Below are positions 1 through 8,044 of a stretch of DNA of 62,154 nucleotides, one piece after another. This stretch comes from JOPF133 sp052144935 (GTDB taxonomy: Bacteria; Acidobacteriota; Terriglobia; Bryobacterales; Bryobacteraceae): contig JBKQPR010000196.1 of NCBI GenBank assembly GCA_052144935.1, forward strand, positions 1 to 62,154. Direction: 5' to 3'. Positions within the stretch are counted from its first letter, which is position 1, and each line of letters opens with the position of its first letter. The position numbers and the translations under genes were made by a program. The notes under the pieces were generated by a model. The model had not been told where the DNA came from. It made no database searches and was given only the letters and a program-made list of their open reading frames with translations.

Positions 1-189
1 TACTGAGTTTCACCTCCATCTGGAAGAAAAGGCTCAACTTCTCCCGCCTGGACCCTGCCGCCCGTTTTTGGCCGGTAAACAATTCACAAACTTCGCCTTC
101 CGCGAAGCCCTTTCCCTTCTATCACCTACGAGCGCCGCCCGCCGGCTGGCGCCGTCCCCCATGCTACACCTCGGATGAGGAAACCTGAC
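1..189. other. Left edge, no supported gene
   Basis: No open frame here looks like a protein on either strand. The last bases carry a purine-rich ribosome-binding-like stretch that serves the next gene at 190. This could be the tail of a gene that lies outside the window, but nothing recognisable remains. Confidence 0.4.
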
Positions 190-926
190 ATGCCTCATAA
201 TGAAACATCCCCAAAGCAGCTCACTGCTAACCGCGCTAACGCCGCTCGTTCGACCGGCCCCCGCACCCCCGAAGGGAAGGCCCGCTCCGCCCAAAACGCC
301 CGCAAAACACGGCTTCACCGCTTCCACCTTCGCCGTCGCAGGCGCCGAAGAACTCGACGCCGTCGCCAACCTCACAGCCGACCTCGTCTCCGTCTATCAG
401 CCCCTCGACGCCCAGGATCTCTTCGCCGTCGAGCGCATCGCTCTCGCCCAGCACGCCCTCCTGCGCGCGGCCCGCCTGGAGGCCGGCCTTTTCACCTGCG
501 CCGTCAACCAGGCCCTCGACAAGAACGCAAATTCTCTCGACCCCGCCAGCGCCGAAATGACCGGTGCCCTGGCCGACGGATTCCGCCGCATGGTCGGCGA
601 GTCCTCCGACGTGTGGAAACTCTTCCTCCGCTACCAGGCTCAGGCCCAGCGCAACTACCGCTTCGCCATCGAGGAGTTCGAGCGCCTCAAGCCCAGCGGG
701 CGGAAATACCAAACGAACCGTTTCGAAGGCCAAACCCGAATCCCCTCAGCCACCTAAGCCTGCGCCAAACGAACCCGTGGACCCGCCCGAGCCAGTCGAA
801 CGCGTGAACATGTTTGTACCTCGCCGCCCCGATCCGCCGCCGCCCGGACCCCGGCCTGTCGGTCCCGGGCAGAGAATCCTCTCCTCCACCGTCATCCGCA
901 TTCCGCGCAACCCCCGCAATTGGTAA
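190..926 (+). pseudogene. Frameshifted short protein of an Acidobacteria-typical family (starts MPHNETSPKQL)
   Basis: The ATG at 190 follows a GAGGAAA-like ribosome binding site. The N-terminus has a TGPRTPEGKARSAQNARKHGF-type stretch that I recognise from short proteins common in Solibacter-type genomes; their function is unknown. The reading frame has to change three times to keep the similarity: one extra A in the A-run at 304-307, one missing base near 691, and about two extra bases between 721 and 729. After the last shift the frame runs to the TAA at 924-926 through a Pro-rich tail. The middle part (ELDAVANLTADL to EEFERLK) is helical and looks well preserved. Because neighbouring kilobase-long genes are intact, I read this as a decaying gene, but sequencing indels cannot be excluded. 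Confidence 0.65.
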
Positions 927-974
927 ACAGCTGCGATGAAATATTCTATACATCCGATCCAACCGTTGGCGACC

Positions 975-1110
975 GAGCCGCGACCGTTGGGCCAAATCAG
1001 AGCCCCAACCGTCAGGCCAAATCAGGGTAGTGTCCTAAAATTAGGACACCACCCAAATCAGAGCCGCGACCGTCAGGCCAAGTCAGAGCCGCGACCGTCA
1101 GGGAGCGGTC
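975..1110. repeat. 25-nt tandem repeat, four copies, split by a 36-nt palindrome-bearing insert
   Basis: Four 25-nt units begin GAGCC and contain GACCGTCAGG or a close variant. They lie at 975-999, 1000-1024, 1061-1085 and 1086-1110. Between units 2 and 3 is a 36-nt stretch (1025-1060) with a perfect palindrome, GTGTCCTAA-AA-TTAGGACAC, at 1030-1049. Single or inverted copies of the same unit occur at 32216-32240, 32247-32271 and 60715-60739, so this is a dispersed REP-like family. It lies directly upstream of the carboxylase gene. Confidence 0.75.
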
Positions 1111-1149
1111 TTCGGCCGCCCCACCCATCCTCCCGCTACAATGGTCCCG

Positions 1150-2691
1150 ATGAATCGCCTCGAAGAACTGCGGCGCCGCCATGAGGCCGCCGAGCAGGGC
1201 GGCGGCGCCGACCGCCGCGCCCGCCAGCATGCAGAGGGCAAACTCTCCGCCCGTGAGCGCATCGAATTGCTGCTCGACGAGGGCACCTTCGAAGAAGTCG
1301 ACAAGCTGGTCACGCACCGCTGCCGCGATTTCGGAATGGACGAACAGGTGGTGCCCGGCGACGGCTTTGTCACCGGCTATGGCCGCATTGACGGCCGCCT
1401 GGTCTACGTCTTCGCGCAGGACTTCACCGTCTTCGGCGGGTCGCTGTCCGAGACCAATGCGCAAAAAATCTGCAAGATCATGGACCTCGCCCTGAAGACC
1501 GGCGCGCCGGTCATCGGTCTCAACGATTCCGGAGGCGCGCGCATCCAGGAGGGCGTGGTGTCGCTGGCCGGCTATGCCGATATCTTCCTGCGCAACACGC
1601 TCGCCAGCGGCGTGGTGCCGCAGATTTCCGCCATCATGGGGCCGTGCGCCGGCGGGGCCGTCTATTCGCCCGCCATCACCGATTTCGTCTTCATGGTGGA
1701 CCGCACCAGTTACATGTTTGTGACCGGTCCCGATGTCATCAAGACGGTCACCCACGAAGACGTCACCAAGGAGAAACTCGGCGGCTCGATGACCCACAAC
1801 TCCGTCAGCGGCGTGGGCCATTTCGTGGCAGCGGACGATGGCGAGTGCCTGCGCATGATTCGCGAGCTGCTCGGCTACCTCCCGCAGAATAACCGCGAGG
1901 ATCCCCCGCGGCGCGCCACCCGCGACCCCATCGACCGCATGGACACGGCGCTCGATTCGCTGGTGCCGCGGGAATCCAACCAGCCCTACGACATCAAGGA
2001 CGCCATCCGCCGCGTGGTAGACGATGGCGAGTTTTTCGAGGTGCACGAGTTCTGGGCCAAAAACCTGGTCACCGGTTTTGCGCGCATGGATGGGCGATCC
2101 ATCGCCATCGTGGCCAATCAGCCGGCCTTTCTGGCGGGCTGCCTGGATATCAATTCGTCGGTGAAGGGGGCGCGCTTCGTGCGCTTCTGCGACGCGTTCA
2201 ACATCCCCATCCTCACCTTCGAGGACGTGCCCGGCTTCCTGCCCGGCACCGAGCAGGAGTTCGGCGGCATTATCCGTCAAGGCGCCAAGCTGCTCTACGC
2301 CTATGCCGAGGCCACCGTGCCCAAGATCACCGTGATCACCCGCAAGGCCTACGGCGGCGCCTATTGCGTGATGGGGTCGAAGCACATCCGCACCGACGTC
2401 AACCTGGCGTGGCCCTCGGCCGAGATCGCGGTGATGGGCCCCGATGGCGCGGTGAACATCGTCTACCGCCGGGAGTTGGCCGCGGCGGCCGACCGCGAGC
2501 GAGTGCGGCGCGAGAAGACCGAGGAGTTCCGCGAGCGCTTCGCCAATCCCTTTGTGGCCGCCGAGCGCGGCTACGTCGACGACGTGATCGAGCCGCACGA
2601 AACCCGCCCGCGCGTGATCCGCGCGTTGCGCATGTTGGAGACCAAGGTGGACACCATGCCGCGCAAGAAGCATGGGAACATTCCCCTATGA
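1150..2691 (+). CDS. pccB: Acyl-CoA (propionyl-CoA) carboxylase, carboxyltransferase beta subunit
   Basis: This subunit transfers the carboxyl group from carboxy-biotin to an acyl-CoA such as propionyl-CoA, in the cytoplasm, with a biotin-carboxylase/BCCP alpha subunit that is not in this window. The roughly 513-aa length is typical. The N-terminal half shows the crotonase-like carboxyltransferase signatures FGGSLSE, SGGARIQEG and GPCAGGAVYSPA. The C-terminal half shows DVPGFLPGTEQE, RKAYGGAYCVM and WPSAEIAVMGPDGAVN. Both halves together define the acyl-CoA carboxylase beta family; the exact acyl chain cannot be read from motifs. An in-frame ATG at 1141 is possible, but the start at 1150 (MNRLEELRRR) fits the family better. 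The stop codon overlaps the next start (ATGA), so the M20 peptidase is probably translationally coupled. Confidence 0.9.
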   Translation: MNRLEELRRRHEAAEQGGGADRRARQHAEGKLSARERIELLLDEGTFEEVDKLVTHRCRDFGMDEQVVPGDGFVTGYGRIDGRLVYVFAQDFTVFGGSLSETNAQKICKIMDLALKTGAPVIGLNDSGGARIQEGVVSLAGYADIFLRNTLASGVVPQISAIMGPCAGGAVYSPAITDFVFMVDRTSYMFVTGPDVIKTVTHEDVTKEKLGGSMTHNSVSGVGHFVAADDGECLRMIRELLGYLPQNNREDPPRRATRDPIDRMDTALDSLVPRESNQPYDIKDAIRRVVDDGEFFEVHEFWAKNLVTGFARMDGRSIAIVANQPAFLAGCLDINSSVKGARFVRFCDAFNIPILTFEDVPGFLPGTEQEFGGIIRQGAKLLYAYAEATVPKITVITRKAYGGAYCVMGSKHIRTDVNLAWPSAEIAVMGPDGAVNIVYRRELAAAADRERVRREKTEEFRERFANPFVAAERGYVDDVIEPHETRPRVIRALRMLETKVDTMPRKKHGNIPL

Positions 2692-4163
2692 CTAATTTCC
2701 TCACGTGGTCTGGTGCCTTTGCCTGCTATGTGGGACAGGCGCTTTCGCCTGTCAACCCGGCGAAGCTCCTCCCCGCCGCGTTGCTTCTGCTGCTGGTCCT
2801 CCCCTCAGCCGCCCAGGACCGCTATCCGGTCGACTGGAACAAACTGGAGCCCGAGATCCTGGAGCGCTTCACCGCCCTGTTGAAGATCGACACCAGCAAC
2901 CCTCCAGGCAATGAGACGCGTGCGGCGAAAGCCGTTCAGGCCATGCTGGAGCGCGAAGGCATCGCGGTGAAACTGTTTGCGAGCGATCCCAACCGCGCCA
3001 ACCTGGTGGCTCGCATCAAGGGCAACGGACGCAAGCGGCCCATCCTGCTGATGGGCCACACCGACGTGGTGGGGGTGCAAAGAGAGCGCTGGACGGTGGA
3101 TCCGTTCGCGGCCGTGCGCAAGGGCAACGTGATCTACGCGCGCGGATCGAACGACGACAAGGGTCATGTGACCGCCGGCATCATGATCCTGCTGCTGCTC
3201 CAGCGCCTGCACGTGAAGCTGGACCGCGACGTCATTTTCCTTGCCGAGGCCGGCGAAGAAGGCAGCCTCGCGTTGGGGATCGACTACATGGTGCGGGAGC
3301 ACTGGCCGGAGATCGACGCCGAATTCGCCATGGCCGAAGGCGGCGGCATTGTCGAGGATGCGGGCAAGGTGCAGGACGTGATCGTGGCCACCACGGAAAA
3401 AACGCCCCGCCGCCTGCGGCTGGTGGCGCGCGGTCCGTCGGGTCACGGCTCGCGCCCCATTCCGCGGAACGCGGTGGTGCATCTCGCCGCGGCGGTGGAG
3501 CGCGCGGGCGCCTGGCAAACGCCCATCCGGCTCAACGAGACCACCCGCGCCTACTTCGAGCGGCTGGCGGCCATCTCGCCCCCCGAGGCCGCCGCCCGCT
3601 ACCGCAATATACTGATTCCGGCGCGAGCCGCCGAGGTGGACCGCTACTTCTACGAACACGAACCGGGCCACTATTCCATTCTGCGAACCTCGGTGGCTCC
3701 CACCATGCTGCAGGCCGGCTTCCGCCAAAACGTGATTCCCTCGGAAGCCGAGGCTACCCTGGACGTGCGCGCGCTGCCCGACGAGGATATGATCAGGTTT
3801 GTGGCCGAATTGAAGCGCGTGATCGGCGATCCGGCGGTGGAAATTGTGCCTCCCGCGTCTTCCGAGGAGCGCCCCGCCGCGCCGCCCTCGCGCCTGGATA
3901 GCGAAATGTTCCGCGCGCTCGAAAGCGTGGGCCGCCGCATGTTCAACGCCCCCACCATCCCCAGCATGATGACCGGCGCCACCGATAACGCGGAGCTTCG
4001 CGCCAAGGGCGTGCAGGCGTACGGCGTGGGCGAAGTGGTCAGCGCCGCCGAGGGGCCGTTGGGCGGCGCGCACTCCGACGACGAGCACATCTCCGTACGC
4101 GCCTTGACCACGCTGGTCGAGTTCATGTGGAACGCCGTGCTGGAAGTGGCGGCCAGCCGATGA
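2688..4163 (+). CDS. Secreted M20 family metallopeptidase
   Basis: A 491-aa zinc-dependent peptidase/deacylase of the M20 family (carboxypeptidase or aminoacylase type). The start is the ATG that overlaps the carboxylase stop by four bases. After a hydrophobic export segment near residues 28-42 (LLPAALLLLLVLPSAAQ) the mature enzyme begins at about residue 43. Metal ligands visible in order are HTDVV, NDDKG (bridging Asp), EAGEEG (catalytic Glu pair) and a C-terminal GGAHSDDEH. The dimerisation or lid domain lies between. The peptide before the hydrophobic segment is encoded partly by a short perfect hairpin at 2734-2753, so the N-terminus was either extended by a repeat insertion or the true start lies downstream. 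The substrate is unknown; PM20D1-like N-acyl amino acid hydrolases are the closest kind I recall. Confidence 0.85.
   Translation: MTNFLTWSGAFACYVGQALSPVNPAKLLPAALLLLLVLPSAAQDRYPVDWNKLEPEILERFTALLKIDTSNPPGNETRAAKAVQAMLEREGIAVKLFASDPNRANLVARIKGNGRKRPILLMGHTDVVGVQRERWTVDPFAAVRKGNVIYARGSNDDKGHVTAGIMILLLLQRLHVKLDRDVIFLAEAGEEGSLALGIDYMVREHWPEIDAEFAMAEGGGIVEDAGKVQDVIVATTEKTPRRLRLVARGPSGHGSRPIPRNAVVHLAAAVERAGAWQTPIRLNETTRAYFERLAAISPPEAAARYRNILIPARAAEVDRYFYEHEPGHYSILRTSVAPTMLQAGFRQNVIPSEAEATLDVRALPDEDMIRFVAELKRVIGDPAVEIVPPASSEERPAAPPSRLDSEMFRALESVGRRMFNAPTIPSMMTGATDNAELRAKGVQAYGVGEVVSAAEGPLGGAHSDDEHISVRALTTLVEFMWNAVLEVAASR
2734..2753. repeat. Perfect 8-bp hairpin inside the M20 peptidase leader
   Basis: GACAGGCG and CGCCTGTC flank a four-base CTTT loop. 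This is the core of a common dispersed palindrome in such genomes. Here it is translated within the region before the signal peptide. Confidence 0.6.
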
Positions 4164-4176
4164 GGGCTCGGGCGCG

Positions 4177-4350
4177 ATGAAATCGTGGATTCCAGCAGCG
4201 GTCTGTTTCGCCGTGTTTCTCTACTCCTGCCGGACGATCTATCTGGCCAAACGATCTTACTTTCCTCCCGGATCGAGTTACAAAGTGGAAGTTACCGTCA
4301 CCGGTCCGGATGGCGCCGTGATCCCGGCGGTGGAGCGTGTTCCCCATTGA
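4177..4350 (+). CDS. Small membrane-anchored or lipoprotein-like peptide
   Basis: A 57-aa ORF starts at ATG 4177, 13 bases after the M20 peptidase stop, and ends at TGA 4348-4350. The first 18 residues form a hydrophobic signal-like segment ending LYSC, which is a weak lipobox because of the Tyr. The rest contains a soluble VEVTVTGPDGAV stretch. The position suggests it is co-transcribed with the upstream genes. I do not recognise a family. Coding potential rests on the good signal-peptide pattern and operon spacing. Confidence 0.5.
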   Translation: MKSWIPAAVCFAVFLYSCRTIYLAKRSYFPPGSSYKVEVTVTGPDGAVIPAVERVPH

Positions 4351-4399
4351 GCGCCGCGTTGTGGTATCTATTTTTCAAGCCGGCAAAAGAGAGCGACAT

Positions 4400-4660
4400 A
4401 TGAAATGTACGCATACCAACCAGATCCAGGACGTGAAGCCCCATACCCACGGTTGCGAGGAGTGCCTGAAGATGCACGATACCTGGGTGCATCTCAGGCT
4501 GTGCATGATCTGCGGCCACGTGGGCTGCTGCGATTCCTCGAAGAACCGCCACGCCACCAAGCACTTTCACGGCACTAAGCATCCCATCATGCGGTCCATC
4601 GAGCCAGGGGAGAATTGGGGCTGGTGTTACATCGACGAGGTGGACCTTGACTTCGCCTGA
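4400..4660 (+). CDS. UBP-type zinc finger protein
   Basis: An 86-aa protein made of a single UBP-type zinc finger. The ATG at 4400 follows a purine-rich AAAAGAGAG stretch. Zinc ligands are visible as CTH near the N-terminus, CEEC, CMICGHVGCC and a run of His residues (HATKHFHGTKH). In eukaryotes this fold binds the C-terminus of ubiquitin; bacterial stand-alone versions have no proven partner. It overlaps the next gene by 14 bases and probably forms an operon with it, a pairing that suggests a shared unknown role. Family assignment is confident; function is not. Confidence 0.85.
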   Translation: MKCTHTNQIQDVKPHTHGCEECLKMHDTWVHLRLCMICGHVGCCDSSKNRHATKHFHGTKHPIMRSIEPGENWGWCYIDEVDLDFA

Positions 4661-5540
4661 CTGGCCGGCGCTGCCTTTTCGCGACTGGGAAGCCACCTGC
4701 GACACGGTCCACATGTGGGCCCAGATCGTGGGCAAGACGCGCATGGTTCTTTCGCCGCCGGAGAATCATTGGTGGCACGTTCCGCTGTATGTCACGCCGC
4801 TCGGATTGACCACCTCGCCGATTCCCTACGGCCGGAGCACATTCGATGTGGAGTTCGATTTTGTCACTCACAATCTGCGGATTCGGACCAGTGGTGGCGG
4901 GCAACACGCCATCCCGCTGTACCCCCGCGCGGTGGCGGATTTCTACGCCGAGTACCTGGCCTGCCTGCGTTCGCTGGGGATCGAGGTGACCCTCCACGCG
5001 GTTCCGGACGAGTTCGACGATCCCACCCCTTACGATCAGGACCGCCATCACGCCTCGTATGACAAGGAGCCGGTCGAAAACTTCCGTCGGATTCTGATTG
5101 GCTGTGATCGGGTGCTGAAGAAGTTTCGCGGCGGCTTCACCGGCAAGTCGAGCCCGGTACACTTTTTCTGGGGATCGTTCGATCTGACGGTGACGCGTTT
5201 TTGCGGCCGCCGCGCCCCGCCGCGCCCCGGCGCCGGCCGTATGATGGCGGAAGCCTACTCGCACGAAGAGATCAGTTGCGGTTTCTGGCCCGGCGACCGC
5301 CGCTATCCGCATCCGGCCTTCTACGCCTACGCGGCCCCGCCGCCCGCGGGGTTTGAGAAGGAGGCTGTGCGGCCGGCGGGTGCTTACTGGGACTCCGCCA
5401 TGGGCGAGTTTCTGCTGAAGTACGAAGATGTGCGCGGCTCGGAGTCGCCCGAGGATGCCGTGCTGGATTTCTGCCAGAGCACCTACGAGTCCGGGGCAAC
5501 GCTGGCGGGATGGGACCGCGAAGCGCTGGAGCGGAGGTAG
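4647..5540 (+). CDS. DUF5996 family protein
   Basis: A 297-aa soluble protein with a TTG start at 4647 inside the end of the zinc-finger gene, preceded by GAGG. Features typical of the DUF5996 family are the WPALPFRDWEATCDTVHMWAQIVGK start, the NHWWHVPLYVTPLGLTTSPIPYG block, HFFWGSFDLTVTRFCGR in the centre, and YHEE/FWPGD-like segments toward the C-terminus. No signal peptide or membrane segment is present. No biochemical function is known for the family. The stop at 5538-5540 touches the repeat that bounds the insertion element, so the element sits immediately downstream without damaging this gene. Confidence 0.8.
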   Translation: MTSPDWPALPFRDWEATCDTVHMWAQIVGKTRMVLSPPENHWWHVPLYVTPLGLTTSPIPYGRSTFDVEFDFVTHNLRIRTSGGGQHAIPLYPRAVADFYAEYLACLRSLGIEVTLHAVPDEFDDPTPYDQDRHHASYDKEPVENFRRILIGCDRVLKKFRGGFTGKSSPVHFFWGSFDLTVTRFCGRRAPPRPGAGRMMAEAYSHEEISCGFWPGDRRYPHPAFYAYAAPPPAGFEKEAVRPAGAYWDSAMGEFLLKYEDVRGSESPEDAVLDFCQSTYESGATLAGWDREALERR

Positions 5541-5572
5541 GTGGGGCAGCCAATCCTGGCTGCCGCCGGCTC

Positions 5573-5594
5573 TCAGCCAATGCCATTTAGTTTT
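5573..5594 (+). repeat. Left terminal inverted repeat of the IS4-type element
   Basis: It starts TCAGCC and ends in TTTAGTTTT. It matches the reverse complement of 7234-7256 except for one extra C in the right copy. Confidence 0.75.
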
Positions 5595-5622
5595 TGGGTG
5601 GGCCTTAAATAAAACATAATTC

Positions 5623-7005
5623 ATGGTTTATGTTTTAGTTATGACCTCCCCTGTTTCGCTCGACCTCACCATGTTCCAGCGGGTTCTGCATGTCGCAGCA
5701 TCCGCCTCCTCCATCGACCAGCTCTGCCAGAAACGCGGTTGCAAGGGTCGCCGTGGAATCTATAGCGTGGCTGTCGTCGTCTGGCTGATGATCTACCAAC
5801 GATTGAACAGCAAGGGAACTCTGTCTTCGGCGGTGCAGTTTTTGGCCCGGCAGGCGATTCACTGGCAGCAGTGCGCTCGCGTTGGCAAGCGTGTGCGCGA
5901 GGGCCGGATCTCCGCCCGGACGGGTGGGTATTGCCAGGCGCGACTCAAAATGCCCACACTGGTAGCCAACGACGTGTGCGATCACATATTTGAACAACTC
6001 CAGGTGCTGATGCGGGAACCACTGCCGGACGTGCCGCGGCCGGTGTTCGTGATTGACGGGACCACCTTGCAACTCCCGCATGAACGGGAGCTGGTGAAAG
6101 CATTTCCGCCAGGACGCAATCAGCATGGCGACAATCACTGGCCCACCATGCTGATGGTGGCGTTTCATGACGCGCATACAGGGCTGGCCTTGCGACCGAG
6201 CTGGGGACCGATGTATGGGAAGCGGGCCATCGGCGAGCAGGAACTGGCCCTCCAGGCTCTCCAGAGATTGCCGGTGGATGCGATCGTCCTGGCGGATGCC
6301 AACTTTGGGATCTTCTGGTTGGCTCATACGGTGCAAGAAAGCCAGCGCCCGATGCTGTTCCGGTTGACCACCGCGCGCGCCCATAAGGTGCTGTCCGGCA
6401 AAGGCCTACGTGCGGGCAGACGCCGCAAGGTGGAGTGGGAGGCCAGTATGTCCGACCGCAAAGCCCACCCCAAGCTACCGGAGGGGGCGATGGTGAAGGG
6501 ATGGATGGTGGCTTGCCGGCACCCCGAGGAGAAGGGCGAGATGCTGTACTTTTTCACGACCCTGGATCTGAAGCCCAGGCGGATCCTGGCGTTGTATAAA
6601 CTCCGCTGGAATATCGAAACGGATCTTCGCAGCCTGAAACGTACGCTGGAGTTGCACCAGGTGACCGGTAAGAGCAAAGCCATGGTGGAAAAGGAGGTGC
6701 TGATGGCCGTCTGCGCCTATAACGTGGTTCGGGCGGTCATGTATCTGTCCGCTTCCCAGGCAGGCCTCAAGCCGCGCCAGTTGAGCTTTTCCGTCGCTCA
6801 AGATGCGGTGATGGCTGCGTGGCCCTATCTGCAGCGCGCGGAAACGGCGGCCGAGTTCCACCAAGAGGTGCAACGATTGCTGCGGGTGGTAGCCCAGGCC
6901 AAATTGCCTGAGCGCTCGCGCCAGCGCTCGTATCCGCGCGAGATCTGGGGCCGCGGTGGACATTTCCCCTTCCGCCGCCGCTCTCCCCACAAGGAGGTCC
7001 GCTAA
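5623..7005 (+). CDS. IS4 family DDE transposase
   Basis: A 460-aa (or 454-aa if the ATG at 5641 is used) transposase that cuts and joins the element ends. The catalytic Asp residues lie in VIDGTT and LADANF. The Glu lies in the IS4 signature Y-(2)-R-(3)-E-(6)-K, seen exactly as YKLRWNIETDLRSLK. The frame is intact, so the copy may be active. The stop codon overlaps the start of the KTSC gene (TAATG), and a perfect AAGGAGGT ribosome binding site for that next gene lies inside the end of this ORF. The basic Arg-rich C-terminal tail is usual for DNA-binding transposases. Confidence 0.9.
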   Translation: MVYVLVMTSPVSLDLTMFQRVLHVAASASSIDQLCQKRGCKGRRGIYSVAVVVWLMIYQRLNSKGTLSSAVQFLARQAIHWQQCARVGKRVREGRISARTGGYCQARLKMPTLVANDVCDHIFEQLQVLMREPLPDVPRPVFVIDGTTLQLPHERELVKAFPPGRNQHGDNHWPTMLMVAFHDAHTGLALRPSWGPMYGKRAIGEQELALQALQRLPVDAIVLADANFGIFWLAHTVQESQRPMLFRLTTARAHKVLSGKGLRAGRRRKVEWEASMSDRKAHPKLPEGAMVKGWMVACRHPEEKGEMLYFFTTLDLKPRRILALYKLRWNIETDLRSLKRTLELHQVTGKSKAMVEKEVLMAVCAYNVVRAVMYLSASQAGLKPRQLSFSVAQDAVMAAWPYLQRAETAAEFHQEVQRLLRVVAQAKLPERSRQRSYPREIWGRGGHFPFRRRSPHKEVR

Positions 7006-7241
7006 TGACCACGGCGACTGAGGGGCGGGTAAGTCTGGACTCCACGACCTTGGCCGCAGCGGCCTACGACGGCCGCCGCGAAAGGTTGGAACTGGATTTC
7101 CGGGACGGAACGCGGTACACCTATACTGGCGTCCCGCCAAATCTGTATCGCGACTTGCTCCGCGCCAACTCCAAGGGATCTTTCTTTAACCGACACATTC
7201 GAGGCCGCTTTCCTTATGCCAAGACGGACAGAGAAAACTAA
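7005..7241 (+). CDS. KTSC domain protein carried by the IS element
   Basis: A 78-aa protein with a KTSC-type fold: SLDSTTLAAAAYD, a central RLELDFRDGTRYTYTGVPP block and SKGSFFNRHIRGRFPY at the end. KTSC domains occur alone or fused to nucleic-acid enzymes; their function is unknown. The gene overlaps the transposase stop by one base and has an ideal SD sequence (AAGGAGGT, 6993-7000), so it should be translated at least as well as the transposase. Its stop codon lies inside the right inverted repeat, so the gene is part of the mobile unit and not a flanking host gene. Confidence 0.8.
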   Translation: MTTATEGRVSLDSTTLAAAAYDGRRERLELDFRDGTRYTYTGVPPNLYRDLLRANSKGSFFNRHIRGRFPYAKTDREN

Positions 7242-7256
7242 ATGGCATTGGGCTGA
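7234..7256 (-). repeat. Right terminal inverted repeat of the IS4-type element
   Basis: This is the mirror copy of 5573-5594. It begins within the last codons and stop of the KTSC gene. Confidence 0.75.
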
Positions 7257-7470
7257 AAGCCCGCGGGGACCAGAGGGCCCCCCCAGGGTTGGCTGCCCCA
7301 CAAGCCTCCGATTCGCCGGAGTCCATCGGCAGGACCGATGGTCTTTGGCGGGACCCTGCTCTTGGCGGGGAATCTTCCCCAAGTGTCCGCACATCGATTC
7401 TTCGAATGCCCCAAGATGCCGGTTTCGGCGGCGGCTGTGGCTGCGCCGGCCGCTAATCCAAACCGGCTCT

Positions 7471-7930
7471 GCGCCTGATCCAATGATCGTGTTCGCTCCG
7501 GGCCTGATGGCCGAGTCAGTTCAGTCAATGGTAATGTGGTTCCAAAGCGGGGAGATCCCTTCGTCACAGGCAAGGTCCTCGGATAGGTGCAAATGGATAG
7601 GGCACGCAAATAACGTGCAGCGCCTGGAGTTCAACTCCTCTGTGGCTACCCGAATGCGAGATCCCGGTTGGAAAGTTCGAAAGGAGGTTAATTAAGCTGA
7701 CATGACAGGGCTGCTTGGTCGGTCGCTCGACCGGAACTATGCGGACATTGATGTACTGGCGTGGCGGCCGGAGTCGGGTCGGGTGCTGGCGATCGAGTGC
7801 AAGGACGTCCAGTTCAACAAGACCCTTGGCGGGGTCGCTGAGCAACTCGCCGGCTTTCGCGGTGAAGTTCGGCCAGACGGTAAGCCCGGCCATCTGAAGA
7901 GGCATCTTGATCGCCTTGCAGGTGTTAGCC
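7471..7930 (+). pseudogene. Broken PD-(D/E)XK nuclease-like gene
   Basis: A single frame keeps similarity to a family of large proteins with a C-terminal restriction-endonuclease-like domain. The order is PGLMAESVQSMVMWFQSGEIP, KWIGHANNVQR, then GWKVRKEV, DRNYADIDVLAW and VLAIECKDVQF. The last two blocks give the catalytic Asp and the ECK motif. A TAA at 7693-7695 interrupts the frame. The part upstream of about 7471 and the end after about 7930 are missing. The ATG at 7702, after AAGGAGG, could in principle restart translation to give a short catalytic fragment, but the downstream residues are not family-like. It was probably damaged in the same turnover that brought in the nearby IS. Confidence 0.65.
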
Positions 7931-8044
7931 GCCCACAGTGCTTTGGTTTCACAAGAGCTGGATCTTGCCGCAACTACGTTACTCTGCCTTATGTAGGCGA
8001 CGTAGCCCCGGCCTCTTCGAATTGCGGCCGCTGCTTCCCATCCC

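Larger units (their letters stand above)
5541..7301 (+). mobile_element. IS4-type insertion element with KTSC passenger gene
   Basis: Two inverted arms enclose a transposase and a small KTSC gene. The inner terminal inverted repeat is 22-23 nt with one indel, at 5573-5594 and 7234-7256, with core AATGCCATTTAGTTTT. Outside it is a second 13-bp perfect arm, GTGGGGCAGCCAA, at 5541-5553, with its reverse complement at 7289-7301. The outer arm also occurs alone at 12442-12463, so it may be a host repeat rather than the IS end. No clear target-site duplication is visible. The element looks intact. Confidence 0.7.

Noticed and set aside
975..1110. Possible CRISPR array
   Set aside because: The repeats are directly tandem without unique spacers, only four copies, and no cas gene is present.
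1012..2673. A 553-codon minus frame opposite the carboxylase
   Set aside because: Shadow of a clearly conserved carboxyltransferase; His/Gly-rich composition typical of antisense frames.
7585..7650. A tRNA-like stretch with GGAGTTCAACTCC
   Set aside because: The T-arm would need a five-base loop, no acceptor stem closes, and the bases are explained as codons of the broken nuclease gene.
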